A stretch of DNA of 64,000 nt, taken from positions 1 through 64,000 of the forward strand of contig JBCCLH010000015.1 in assembly GCA_039026955.1 (NCBI GenBank). The letters are read 5' to 3'. This stretch comes from Kordia sp039026955 (lineage in GTDB: Bacteria; Bacteroidota; Bacteroidia; Flavobacteriales; Flavobacteriaceae). A program made the translations under genes and the position numbers. Below the pieces are notes generated by a model. The model saw only the letters and a program-made list of their open reading frames with translations. It had not been told where the DNA came from and ran no database searches. Shown here piece after piece: positions 40,348 to 50,102 of this stretch. Position 1 is the first letter of the stretch; every line of letters begins with the position of its first letter.

Positions 40348-42759
40348 TTAATACAATACAGGGAAATCTGTCGGATTTGCTTCGTGCATCATTGCATAAA
40401 TTTTTTCAAATATATCTTCTGCGGAAGGTTTAGAGAAGTAATCTCCATCCGTTCCGTATGCTGGTCTGTGTGCTTTTGCAGTGAGTGTTTGTGGTTTGCT
40501 ATCTAAGTATTGATAGCCATTTTGTTCGTCTACAATATGTTGCAAAATAAATGCAGAAGCGCCACCAGGCACGTCTTCATCAACAACTAACAAACGATTG
40601 GTTTTCTGTACACTTTTTACTGTATCGTGATTGATATCAAAAGGAATCAATGATTGACAGTCAATAATTTCTACATCAATACCCACAGCGTTTAATTCTT
40701 TGGCTGCTTGTTCTACAAGACGTAAAGTCGAACCATACGAAACTACAGTGATATCACTTCCTTCTTTGATCGTTTCTACAACACCAATTTTCGTTTTGAA
40801 TTCCCCTAAATTCGTAGGTAATTTTTCTTTTAAACGATAACCGTTCAAGCATTCTACGACTAATGCTGGTTCATCACTTTCTAACAACGTATTGTAAAAA
40901 CCAGCCGCTTTGGTCATATTTCTTGGCACCAACACATGAATTCCTCTAATGGAATTGATAATCGCTCCCATAGGAGAACCTGAATGCCAAATTCCTTCCA
41001 AACGATGACCACGCGTACGAATAATAACTGGTGCTTTTTGTGTTCCTTTGGTTCTGTATAAAACGGTTGCCAAATCATCACTCATGATTTGCAGCGCGTA
41101 TAACAAATAGTCTAAATATTGAATTTCTGCAATTGGACGCAATCCGCGCATGGCCATTCCGATTCCTTGTCCTAAAATGGTTGCTTCACGAATTCCTGTA
41201 TCTGCTACACGCAATTCACCATATTTGGTTTGCATGCCTTCCAATCCTTGATTTACATCTCCAATTTCTCCTGCATCTTCTCCAAAAACTAAGGCTTCTG
41301 GATATTTTGCAAAAATGGCATCGAAGTTATCACGCAACACGATACGTGCATCTACATCTTCAGCTTCGTGATTGTAAGTAGGATCTTCTGCGTTTATTTT
41401 TAATACGCTTTTGGCAGATTCGCTATATAAGTGTGAGCTGTATTTTGGTTGAATTTTCTTGAAGTAATTCGTAATCCAGTTGCTTAGTGCTTGTCGTTCT
41501 GGAGTTGCTTCACCAATAACCAAACGCAATGCTTTACGTGCATATCCTGCAATTTCCTTACGAATTGGTTCTGCAATCGCGCCTAATTCTTCTTTTAATT
41601 TGTTGATAAAAACTTTATTTGGACTTGTCTCTGCTAACTTCCCAAGCAAATTTAATACTTCTACTTGCTCTTGCTTCATTGGCGCTACAAAGTCTCTCCA
41701 AGCCGCTTTCTTTCCATCACGAACACGCTTTTTGATATCTTTTTCTAAAGCGGTTAGCGTTTCATCCGTTTCTATACCATTTTCGATAATCCACTTTCGC
41801 ATTTGCGCATTGCAATCGTATTCTGTTTCCCACGCCAAACGCTCTTTACTCTTGTAGCGTTCGTGCGAACCAGAAGTAGAATGTCCTTGCGGTTGTGTGA
41901 CTTGTTGTACGTGAATCAACACAGGAATGTGATGTTCACGAGAAATATCTGCTGCTTTTTGATAGGTTGCTATTAAAGAAGGATAATCCCAACCATTTAC
42001 GGTAAAGATTTCATATCCGTTTTCAGTTTCCGTTCGTTGAAAACCTTTTAAGATTTCAGAAATATTTTCTTTGGTGGTTTGGTGTTTTGCATGTACTGAA
42101 ATTCCGTATTCATCATCCCACACACTCATCACCATTGGCACTTGTAAAACTCCTGCTGCGTTGATGGTCTCGAAGAATAAACCTTCACTTGTACTTGCAT
42201 TTCCAATAGTTCCCCAAGCAATTTCATTTCCGTTTACCGAGAATTTTTCAGTATCGATTCCTTCTACATGTCTGTAAATCTTGGATGCTTGCGCCAATCC
42301 TAACAATCGAGGCATTTGTCCCGCAGTAGGAGAGATGTCTGCACTCGAATTTTTCTGCTTGGTCAAATTTTTCCATTCGCCATTTTTATCCAAACTGTGT
42401 GTAGCAAAGTGTCCGCCCATTTGTCTTCCAGCAGACATTGGTTCTACTTCAATATCGGTATGTGCATACAGTCCGGCGAAAAATTGTTGAATATTCAGTT
42501 CGCCAATCGCCATCATAAAGGTTTGATCGCGGTAATACCCTGATCTAAAGTCACCATCTTGAAAGGCTTTTGCCATGGCTAATTGTGGCACTTCTTTTCC
42601 GTCTCCGAAAATACCAAACTTTGCTTTTCCTGTCAACACTTCTCTACGACCTAGAAGGCTACATTCGCGACTAATGACAGCCGTTGTATAATCTTGAATG
42701 ATTTCTTCTTTGAATTGTTCGAAGGAAATGTTTTGTGTGTTTTCCACTTTTGCTTGCAT
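40348..42759 (-). CDS. Fused 2-oxoacid dehydrogenase E1 (alpha plus beta)
   Basis: The 803-residue thiamine-diphosphate-dependent E1 of a branched-chain 2-oxoacid (or pyruvate-type) dehydrogenase complex fuses alpha and beta subunits, as usual in Flavobacteriia. The alpha part has GDGKEV and GNASTSEGLFFETINAAGV. The beta part (from about residue 455) has VFGEDAGEIGDVNQGLEGMQ, GQGIGMAMRGLRPIAEIQYL and VVDEDVPGGASAFI. It feeds acyl groups to a lipoyl E2, which is not in this window. I start at ATG 42759 (MQAKVENTQN), 24 bases after an exact TAATTTTG promoter element; the longer frame begins upstream of it. Confidence 0.93.
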   Translation of the reverse strand: MQAKVENTQNISFEQFKEEIIQDYTTAVISRECSLLGRREVLTGKAKFGIFGDGKEVPQLAMAKAFQDGDFRSGYYRDQTFMMAIGELNIQQFFAGLYAHTDIEVEPMSAGRQMGGHFATHSLDKNGEWKNLTKQKNSSADISPTAGQMPRLLGLAQASKIYRHVEGIDTEKFSVNGNEIAWGTIGNASTSEGLFFETINAAGVLQVPMVMSVWDDEYGISVHAKHQTTKENISEILKGFQRTETENGYEIFTVNGWDYPSLIATYQKAADISREHHIPVLIHVQQVTQPQGHSTSGSHERYKSKERLAWETEYDCNAQMRKWIIENGIETDETLTALEKDIKKRVRDGKKAAWRDFVAPMKQEQVEVLNLLGKLAETSPNKVFINKLKEELGAIAEPIRKEIAGYARKALRLVIGEATPERQALSNWITNYFKKIQPKYSSHLYSESAKSVLKINAEDPTYNHEAEDVDARIVLRDNFDAIFAKYPEALVFGEDAGEIGDVNQGLEGMQTKYGELRVADTGIREATILGQGIGMAMRGLRPIAEIQYLDYLLYALQIMSDDLATVLYRTKGTQKAPVIIRTRGHRLEGIWHSGSPMGAIINSIRGIHVLVPRNMTKAAGFYNTLLESDEPALVVECLNGYRLKEKLPTNLGEFKTKIGVVETIKEGSDITVVSYGSTLRLVEQAAKELNAVGIDVEIIDCQSLIPFDINHDTVKSVQKTNRLLVVDEDVPGGASAFILQHIVDEQNGYQYLDSKPQTLTAKAHRPAYGTDGDYFSKPSAEDIFEKIYAMMHEANPTDFPVLY

Positions 42760-42782
42760 AGTTATTTTGAATTGAAGTCGTG

Positions 42783-42813
42783 CAAAATTAGTAAAAAACA
42801 GGCACTTTTCCAA
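42783..42813 (-). promoter_or_regulatory. Bacteroidota promoter of the E1 gene
   Basis: Minus-strand TTG (42813-42811) and TAATTTTG (42790-42783, an exact TAnnTTTG) have a 20-base spacer. Transcription would start near 42776, between the promoter and the ATG at 42759. Confidence 0.65.
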
Positions 42814-42839
42814 TACAGTGCGTTCTTAAAAAAATGATA

Positions 42840-43549
42840 ATAATGTAATAGAAATTAGATTTTAATGCGATTTATTTAATTTTCTGTAAAAAATAACTTT
42901 TTTGCTGATAATTGTTTAATTTTTTATATCGCTTTCGCTCTTGTCGATTTGTTTATTCGTGGATTTGTTTTTTTGGAGATTTTTGATTCGTCAATTTGTT
43001 GATTTGAAGTATTTGATACGTCATGGCGGAAGCATGAAAAAGCAATCTGTGACTTCAAATAACAAATATATTTTATGACAAACAGATTACCGCGCTATCG
43101 CTCTTTGTTTTTTGTGGATTTGTTTCTTTGTCAATGTGTTGATATTTTGATTATTTGATACGTTTTTGCGAGAATTTTATAGAAATTCGTGGCAATCTGT
43201 TTGTTTCATAGAAGATGTATGCACTTGTATAAACAGATTATCACGTCGCTATCGCTCCTCATAATGACGAATCACAGGAGTTTATATTTTGAAAAACAAA
43301 TTATCTGAAACCTGTCTAAAGATTTAATAATCAAAAACATATAACGGAGCGGCGCTACCAACTGATCACTGAAGAATCTGAGAAGTTTATGTTTTGAAAT
43401 AAAAATAGAGTTTGATATAAACTCACAACAGAGCAAAGCGACCAACCGACAACAAACGAAATAAAATATAAAATGTAAAACTCAAAATGTAAAATGAAAA
43501 AGCATTTTACCAAGACCCAAAAACAAAGCGAACCAATACCCAAGACCCA
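42840..43549. repeat. 710-base repeat-filled region between E1 and the barrel protein gene
   Basis: It contains TCGTGGATTTG-type words, two MITE-like stretches (43016-43105 and 43157-43268) with CAAACAGATTACCGCGCTAT and ATAAACAGATTATCACGTCG cores, CAGAGCAAAGCGACCAACCG, AAAATGTAAAACTC words, and ACCAATACCCAAGACCC directly before the next gene's stop. No gene is seen. Confidence 0.75.
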
Positions 43550-46378
43550 TCAGAACCACTTTCTAGTAAACAACTTTGTGAGTGTTTTTGGACTGAGCGT
43601 CACAATAAATCGGATACGTTGATCAAAACCAGGTTGTGCGATTTCCCAGCCGTTGTTGGAGTGGACAGGGAAATATAATTCGAAGAAATCTGGGACTAGG
43701 TTGAAGCGAATTCCAGAGTCATAGACAAAGCGGGTTTTAGAACCGTTGTCTTTGATGAATCCAACGTCGCCGTACGCTTCTATCCATTTCCAAATGCTGT
43801 AACTTGCGTTAGCGGTTCCAATCCAGTCGTTGGAGAATGGATTTGGGAGTTTTGATTTGAATCCACCTTCTGCGACAATGATTTGCTGACTGAATAATCC
43901 AGTATCTTCTGATCGACCGTAGTAATTGTAGTCGAAAAGGTAATCCGTTGGTCTATCGAGCGCAAAGCTGAAAAAGTCTGAATTGGTATCATTAAAAATG
44001 AACTTTCCAAAGAAGAAACGCAGATTCAACTGTCGGTTATCTTGGAAAAGTTTTCTGTAGTCTAAGTTGAAGGCAATTTTCGAAAATCGTTTGGAGATTT
44101 GGAAATCGGTAAACCAAACCATGTGACGAATTGGATCAGGATTTGAATACACATAACGCGCATTAAATACACTGTAATCTGGTTCGTCATTGTCTGTTGC
44201 CAGCGTTGGTATTTCTGATTGTTCACGTTGTACGATGACATAACGCAAATCCAAAAATTCTTTTTGATTCGATCTAAAATCAGGATCTCTAAATCCAAAC
44301 GTAATTTTCGGTACAAAACGCGTATAGGCTAAGTCTTCTGCATAGTTAAAGTAATTTCCAGCCATCGTAAATCGGATGAAATAGATGTCGCTGCTTTCAC
44401 TTTCCACATCATGACGATACGAAACACTACCCGAACCTACCAATTGCTTCGAACGCAGTCCGTACGACGGTTTTAAATCATATAATAGACGCTTGGTCAA
44501 AAATACTTTGTTGTACAAGCGCATTCCTGGCGTGAATCCATCATATAAGTTAAAGCGCGCTACAGGCACAAAGAATATTTGATTGTAATGCGGATTTTCA
44601 GCATCTTTAAAGAAAGTGAGGCGTAATTTTTTATTATTCGCAAAGAAACCGTTGAGCGATTTCCAATTGTCTCGTTGGTTGAATTCTGGAATGATTTTAT
44701 CGTAGTTCAATACCAACCGATCAATACTGTCACTTGGAATGGTTACAGTTTTCTTTTTGCCAATATCCGTCACCCAATGTTTGGACACGACCGAATCATT
44801 TTTAATCCCGAAAAGTGAAATAGGGAAGTTACCATCGTATTTATTTTTGATAGTCACACGAAGCGAATCGTCTACTTTTTCTACTTTTTTGATCTTGTAA
44901 TCGATTCGTTTTCTGGAATCTACATAGTTGTCAAAATACCAGTCGATGTCTTTTGGCGCTTTTGCTTTGAGCAACTCTTCAAATTCCTTGCGAGTTGATT
45001 TTTTTAAGCGATTGTTGGTATAATATTCTTTCACAAAATCGTCAATGACTGTTTCATCAAAATATGCTTTCAAATACTTCAATCCTACACCGGCTTTGTA
45101 TTTGTTGGCGATATTATTGTTGAATTTTGTCAACGAATCTTTTGAAGTATTTAATGGTTGATCAATATTTTTACGCGCCATCAGCATGAACAAAAACGGA
45201 TATTGATCGTTAAAATTTAACTTTGCAAATTCATACGAACGAATTCCCCAAACTTTCGACAATCCACCGACCAATTTCATGTCAGGGTAGAAGTTTTCTG
45301 CATAGCTCATCATCATGTAAATTTCAATCGCATCTGAAATCCACTTTTCCGTGCGCGTGTCCATCCACATCGATTCTTCTAGGTTTTTCTCTAGAATCGC
45401 TTTTAGGATTTTTATTTCGTATTGAAATTCATCTGTAAACGGTCTGATAAAAGAAGGCAACTGTCCCAATCCGTATACAGGATTCTTTTTGTTGTCAATT
45501 TCAGAGACCAACATTCTTTTTCTTGGAAATACTCCTAAATTTTCATGGATGAATTGTACCACTTTATCCACTGCAATGGCTTGCTGCTGTTCGTTTAAAC
45601 GATATGGATCAATATCAGTTGTAATCGTAACTTTATCCGTTTCAAAAGTTTTGAATTGCGAATTTTGACGTAGTAAAATGGTGATATCTTTGATGTCTTT
45701 TCCAGAAAGTCGCACCATTCCGTTGCCATCTTTGATTTCTGTATCTGCACTGGAAATTACTTCAAATTTTTCAGGGAAAATCAGCGTGATGTTTTGATCC
45801 GCTTGTTCTGTGTATAAATCGTCTAAGTTTTTGTTGCTGTACAATTTCCAACCATCGCGATAGGCTGCAGGTGTCATATACCAATAGCGCAGACTGTAAT
45901 CACCATTTTTGGCGAATCCGTATTTGGTAAATTCATCATACGGAAGTTTGACTTCGTAAGTTAAATCTAATGTAATTGATTGATTTGGCGCCAGCGGTTG
46001 ATTTAACTTCAGTTTAATAATATCTACTTGTTCCTCCAAACGTTCCCAATCGACTGAACTGCCATTAGCAGAAATATTTGCTACAGATGTAAAACCACGT
46101 TTCTTTTTTGGTGCTAAGTGGAAGTTTCTGTGGAATTCTTCGGAAAAACGTTTGGCCAACGGCGTATCTTTCCCAGAAAAACCATGACTCCAATCGTTCA
46201 GATAAATTTCTGAAAGCGTCGTACCAGTTTCATTCGTGTAGATGATTTTTTGAACGACATTCAACTTATTATTTTCTGTATGCAGTGTTCCAGTAACAGT
46301 ATTTGTATGCTGTCCAAACGCTGTAAAACTCAGAAATAATAAGAGATATAGTTCGAAATGGGTTCGTAGTGTATTCAA
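43550..46378 (-). CDS. M1-peptidase-like protein lacking HExxH, fused to an outer-membrane barrel-like domain
   Basis: The 942-residue secreted protein has a signal peptide (ELYLLLFLSFTAFGQ) and an M1 aminopeptidase-like N-terminal half. Where HExxH and the downstream NE-Glu should be, it reads YEIKILKAILEKNLEESMWM (320-339) and then WISDAIEIY, so the zinc ligands are absent. Residues about 600-942 alternate aromatic/polar strands (DYLFDYNYYGRSED, FKSKLPNPFSNDWIGTANAS) and end in WF, typical of an outer-membrane barrel. It is probably a surface-located pseudoenzyme. It follows directly (no gap) on the T9SS nuclease stop; the start is TTG. Confidence 0.8.
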   Translation of the reverse strand: MNTLRTHFELYLLLFLSFTAFGQHTNTVTGTLHTENNKLNVVQKIIYTNETGTTLSEIYLNDWSHGFSGKDTPLAKRFSEEFHRNFHLAPKKKRGFTSVANISANGSSVDWERLEEQVDIIKLKLNQPLAPNQSITLDLTYEVKLPYDEFTKYGFAKNGDYSLRYWYMTPAAYRDGWKLYSNKNLDDLYTEQADQNITLIFPEKFEVISSADTEIKDGNGMVRLSGKDIKDITILLRQNSQFKTFETDKVTITTDIDPYRLNEQQQAIAVDKVVQFIHENLGVFPRKRMLVSEIDNKKNPVYGLGQLPSFIRPFTDEFQYEIKILKAILEKNLEESMWMDTRTEKWISDAIEIYMMMSYAENFYPDMKLVGGLSKVWGIRSYEFAKLNFNDQYPFLFMLMARKNIDQPLNTSKDSLTKFNNNIANKYKAGVGLKYLKAYFDETVIDDFVKEYYTNNRLKKSTRKEFEELLKAKAPKDIDWYFDNYVDSRKRIDYKIKKVEKVDDSLRVTIKNKYDGNFPISLFGIKNDSVVSKHWVTDIGKKKTVTIPSDSIDRLVLNYDKIIPEFNQRDNWKSLNGFFANNKKLRLTFFKDAENPHYNQIFFVPVARFNLYDGFTPGMRLYNKVFLTKRLLYDLKPSYGLRSKQLVGSGSVSYRHDVESESSDIYFIRFTMAGNYFNYAEDLAYTRFVPKITFGFRDPDFRSNQKEFLDLRYVIVQREQSEIPTLATDNDEPDYSVFNARYVYSNPDPIRHMVWFTDFQISKRFSKIAFNLDYRKLFQDNRQLNLRFFFGKFIFNDTNSDFFSFALDRPTDYLFDYNYYGRSEDTGLFSQQIIVAEGGFKSKLPNPFSNDWIGTANASYSIWKWIEAYGDVGFIKDNGSKTRFVYDSGIRFNLVPDFFELYFPVHSNNGWEIAQPGFDQRIRFIVTLSPKTLTKLFTRKWF

Positions 46379-47641
46379 TTATTTTTTTATAAATTTTTTA
46401 GTTTCTGTAAAATCATCAATTTTAATATAGTAGATGCCTTTCGGTAGGTTTGAAACATTCACGGTTGTAATATCGTTATTTTTCACGTTACCATGCATCA
46501 ATTTTCGTGCTAAAACGTCGTAAATCACATATTCATTGTTCGATTGGGTAGAATTTAACATAAAAACCAATTCATTGTCGGTCACATTCCCACGAACAAA
46601 CTGAAACGTACTTGTATTTGCAACTTGATTTGTGTTTAGTAATTGTTCATTCGTCTCCAATTCCATCACCACAGGCAAATGATCGCTCATATCGTGTAAT
46701 GCAGTGCGTAGTGCAGGTGAGTAACTAATACCCGAACCTGGAACTTCTGCACAATCCGAGGAATTGATCGCGCGATTGTAACAATTTGGATTGATGTTGT
46801 TTCCAAACGATTTGTACGAGCCAGGAACATAATATAAATCTGAATTTGTCAATATATTTTCTGAGGTTAAGATAAAATCAAAACGATCGTCAAATCCGCC
46901 AGAAGCGCCTCCTAATCCGCCTTGTGTACGTGTCGATTGTGTCATTACATCTAAAAAAGCACTGTTGGTATGCCAATCGCCCAAACGATTCACAGGATCG
47001 GTGAACGTAATTACGTTGTTGGGATCAACGAGCTTTTGGAAGGTAATGTCGTTGCTTGTGTATAGATTCAAATCGCCCGCCAATAATACTTTGCTATTTG
47101 GGTCCATCGTGGACATATAATTGACCAATTCTTCCACCATTAAAAAACGGAGCAATTCATCAGGTTCAGAATTTCCAGCTTTTAGGTGACATACAAACAC
47201 TTCCAAAATGATTGGATTCGTGTTTTGATTCACCGTATTAAGCTTTAGTGTGTAGCGATTAAAATCACGTAAGGTGGTTGTAACAATATCTTGCGATTCT
47301 AAGATAAATTTTGAGCTATCGTAATAGATTAAATTCTGCAATAAGTTGTTATCACTTCCTAAATCATCAGAGGTATTGTTAAAATAGGTGGCTTGCGCAT
47401 AATTTGGATTGATCATTTGCAAACGCGTGTTGATTAATCCTGCGCCAAAGGCATCATTCAATTCACAAACCATAAACAAATCGGGCTGATAATCAGAGAT
47501 GATAATTTCCAATTCGTCCAAACGATCTAACGAAAGTTCGGGGAAATTGAGCAGATTGTAAAACATCGTTTTGATGTTTGTTTGCGCGGTACTTTGTTGT
47601 AATCCTACACAAACGCATAGGATGAATAGTAATTTTTTCAT
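46379..47641 (-). CDS. Endonuclease/exonuclease/phosphatase family protein with T9SS sorting domain
   Basis: The 420-residue product has a signal peptide (LLFILCVCVGLQQSTAQ) and an EEP-fold domain: MVCELNDAFGAGL, LLAGDLNLYTSND, and the catalytic DDRFDFIL and MSDHLPVVME near the end. Its last about 80 residues are a type A type IX secretion signal (YVIYDVLARK, VNVSNLPKGIYYIKI). It is thus a secreted DNA/RNA nuclease or phosphatase delivered by T9SS. The start ATG is 47641. It is co-transcribed with the barrel gene, with TAA and the next TTG adjacent. Similar secreted nucleases scavenge phosphate or DNA. Confidence 0.9.
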   Translation of the reverse strand: MKKLLFILCVCVGLQQSTAQTNIKTMFYNLLNFPELSLDRLDELEIIISDYQPDLFMVCELNDAFGAGLINTRLQMINPNYAQATYFNNTSDDLGSDNNLLQNLIYYDSSKFILESQDIVTTTLRDFNRYTLKLNTVNQNTNPIILEVFVCHLKAGNSEPDELLRFLMVEELVNYMSTMDPNSKVLLAGDLNLYTSNDITFQKLVDPNNVITFTDPVNRLGDWHTNSAFLDVMTQSTRTQGGLGGASGGFDDRFDFILTSENILTNSDLYYVPGSYKSFGNNINPNCYNRAINSSDCAEVPGSGISYSPALRTALHDMSDHLPVVMELETNEQLLNTNQVANTSTFQFVRGNVTDNELVFMLNSTQSNNEYVIYDVLARKLMHGNVKNNDITTVNVSNLPKGIYYIKIDDFTETKKFIKK

Positions 47642-47678
47642 TTTCTTTTTCGAGTGCAATTATTCTACAAAACTTCTG

Positions 47679-48368
47679 TTAGAAGTTAGGACTTAGGTTG
47701 TATTTTCTATAGAATTCATCTAGAATTCCGAGTACTTCATCTTCATTATCTACAATGTGAATCAAGTCTAAATCGTGAGGACTGATGTTTGCAAATTTGT
47801 CTAAAAGTGTTGCTTTTACCCAATCCATCAATCCAGACCAAAATTCGGTTCCCACCAAAATTATAGGGAATTTGTCAATTTTTTTCGTTTGAATCAGCGT
47901 GATCGCTTCAAATAGTTCGTCTAACGTTCCAAATCCGCCAGGCATTACAACAAAACCTTGCGAATATTTGACAAACATTACTTTACGAACAAAGAAATAG
48001 TCAAAGTTGATATTTTTATCAGAGTCAATGTATGGATTGTCGTGTTGTTCAAAAGGCAATTCAATGTTCAATCCTACGGAAGTTCCACCACCAAGATGCG
48101 CTCCTTTGTTACCAGCTTCCATAATTCCCGGTCCACCACCGGTGATAACACCATATCCGTGATCTACGATTTTGTGTGCAATTTTTTGTGCTAGTTTGTA
48201 GTATTTGTTGTCAGGTTTCGTTCGTGCCGAACCGAAGATGGAGACACAAGGACCGATTTGACTCATTTTTTCGAATCCGCTTACGAATTCGCCCATTATT
48301 TTAAAAAGTGCCCAAGAATCATTCGTTTTTATCTCATTCCAGCCTTTGGCATTTTTTTCTTTTCTCAT
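47679..48368 (-). CDS. LOG family (TIGR00730) Rossmann-fold protein
   Basis: The 229-residue cytoplasmic protein of the LOG family, whose members are often nucleoside-5'-monophosphate phosphoribohydrolases. It has the conserved GGGPGIMEAGNKGA near 78-91 and PGGFGTLDELFE near 157-168. The start ATG 48368 is chosen over a TTG three codons upstream. It is 38 bases from the endonuclease gene and could be transcribed with it. The exact substrate is unknown. Confidence 0.92.
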   Translation of the reverse strand: MRKEKNAKGWNEIKTNDSWALFKIMGEFVSGFEKMSQIGPCVSIFGSARTKPDNKYYKLAQKIAHKIVDHGYGVITGGGPGIMEAGNKGAHLGGGTSVGLNIELPFEQHDNPYIDSDKNINFDYFFVRKVMFVKYSQGFVVMPGGFGTLDELFEAITLIQTKKIDKFPIILVGTEFWSGLMDWVKATLLDKFANISPHDLDLIHIVDNEDEVLGILDEFYRKYNLSPNF

Positions 48369-48582
48369 GTAATTCAATTTTTAATCAAAACGTGCTAAGA
48401 TACTATTTTATGTAGAATTTAGCCGAAACTTTTTGAGCTTATTAACAAAAACCAGCTTTGTTAGCTTAAAGATAAAAATGAAGTTTGAAACAATCTTCCT
48501 CATTAACAAAGTCTTAAGGATACTGATTACGAGATTGAAGCTACATTCACGCTCCGTTTCAATTTCGAATTCAACTTCAACA

Positions 48583-49710
48583 TCACATGTCTAACCATTT
48601 TTTAAAGACGGAAACTTTGTTTTTTCCTATGACAATATCGATTTCAGAAACGGGTTGCATTTCAATTTTGAGCGCGCTGTTTCCGTATTTGATGATTTTG
48701 TCAATCGCATAAATCGCCACAATGGTTTGTCGGTTGGCTCTAAAGAATAGTTTTGGATCAAGTGAACTGTATATTTGATCGAGACTGTCGTTTGCGGTGT
48801 AGCGTTTTCCATCTTTGCGAACTACATACGAGATTGAATTTTCTACATAGATATATGCAATGTCTTCAATGGCAATCGGCATCAATTCGTTGCGAATGTA
48901 GGTGAGGAGTCGTTGTTTTGGTGCTTCTTTAGAATCTTCCTGTGGTGTTGATGGTACTTTTTCTTCAACCTTTGGCTGTGGTTTTGCTTGTAATTCGGCA
49001 ATGCTTTTTTGATAGTTTTCTAGCGAATCGTTCAATTTTGAAAGATTTAACACACCATCTTCAAATTTAGCCGTTTTGCGTTCAATGATTTGTTCGTAAT
49101 ATGTCGATAATACTCTGATAATGATCAATAGAAAGAGTAGTAATATCAAGCCTAAAATTAGGTAAATCGTTTTGGTTTGATCTGTGAACGCACTTGTTTG
49201 TAATTTTATATTGTCAATATTTAAATGAGCGGCTAAAATCAAATCCGAGTTGGCAATTGGACGTAGCGCGATAATTTCGGAAGTCTGTGCATTCTCTTCA
49301 TCCATACTTTCCAGGTGATTGTACAGTTCTTCTCCAGTCACCACACTTTTCATATTCGAAATGGTATTGCTTTTCTGTTCGTTCTTGGCGCGCAATTTGG
49401 TCACATCCGGATGACACATAATCGTTCCTGACCAATCAAACATCGATAAGTAGACACTTTCGTTATCACTTCCGGCGACAGCTTCTTGTATCGTATTGAT
49501 GAGCGTTTCTCTTTTCACATTATTTGCCAACGAATGTGCACTGAGCGTACTTACTTGATGAATTTGTTGTGTCGCTAAATTGACCGTATTTTGAAGTTTT
49601 ATGATACTTTTATACTTTACAGTCAGTGGCAACACTACCAACGTTATAATAAGTACATAAACCAGCACAAAACTGATGGTTGTATAGAGATAGATTCTGT
49701 AATTTCTCAT
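48583..49710 (-). CDS. Membrane-anchored LytTR-type regulator
   Basis: The 375-residue protein has an N-terminal helix (7-32), an about 145-residue extracytoplasmic region (WSGTIMCHPDVTKLRAKNEQ resembling a single Cache-like sensor), a second helix (about 178-204), a coiled/Pro-rich linker, and a C-terminal LytTR DNA-binding domain (about 275-375; EDIAYIYVENSISYVVRKDG, FFRANRQTIVAI). It has no kinase or receiver domain, so it should sense directly and bind DNA at the membrane. It stands alone; the gap upstream carries a REP-like repeat. Confidence 0.88.
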   Translation of the reverse strand: MRNYRIYLYTTISFVLVYVLIITLVVLPLTVKYKSIIKLQNTVNLATQQIHQVSTLSAHSLANNVKRETLINTIQEAVAGSDNESVYLSMFDWSGTIMCHPDVTKLRAKNEQKSNTISNMKSVVTGEELYNHLESMDEENAQTSEIIALRPIANSDLILAAHLNIDNIKLQTSAFTDQTKTIYLILGLILLLFLLIIIRVLSTYYEQIIERKTAKFEDGVLNLSKLNDSLENYQKSIAELQAKPQPKVEEKVPSTPQEDSKEAPKQRLLTYIRNELMPIAIEDIAYIYVENSISYVVRKDGKRYTANDSLDQIYSSLDPKLFFRANRQTIVAIYAIDKIIKYGNSALKIEMQPVSEIDIVIGKNKVSVFKKWLDM

Positions 49711-49760
49711 TGATATTAATAATTCTTTTCTATGATAACTACTTTAATAAAATATATACT

Positions 49761-49857
49761 TGTCAAATCGAGCGCAGTCGAGATTCAATCGAAGCGTTAA
49801 TTTCATAAGTGTTCTCGTGAGCTTCGCTCGGTATCTACGATAATGCTCGAACTGACA
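49761..49857. repeat. REP-like inverted repeat, TGTCAAATCGAGC family, copy 2
   Basis: TGTCAAATCGAGCGCAGTCG at one end and ATAATGCTCGAACTGACA at the other. It is an imperfect inverted repeat 97 bases long, related to 34761 and 51980. The rest of the 49711-50102 gap is AT-rich with no gene. Confidence 0.75.
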
Positions 49858-50102
49858 TTTTTTATATCTAATTAAGGTTAAAATTTAATAAATTTAGTTA
49901 CTATTAAACTCAATTAATATTCTTCTTTTTGATGCATTTTATTAACAGCACTAAAATACTATTTCAAGTGATTTTTTGAGAAATTCTCAGCATTTAATAT
50001 TCCTTTTTAGCGATTTATTTTCCGTTTCAGGCACATTCATCTCTGTAAGGACGGCAGAAAACTGTATTTTTACCTTGTAATTTGATACATTTCATTGTAA
50101 TT

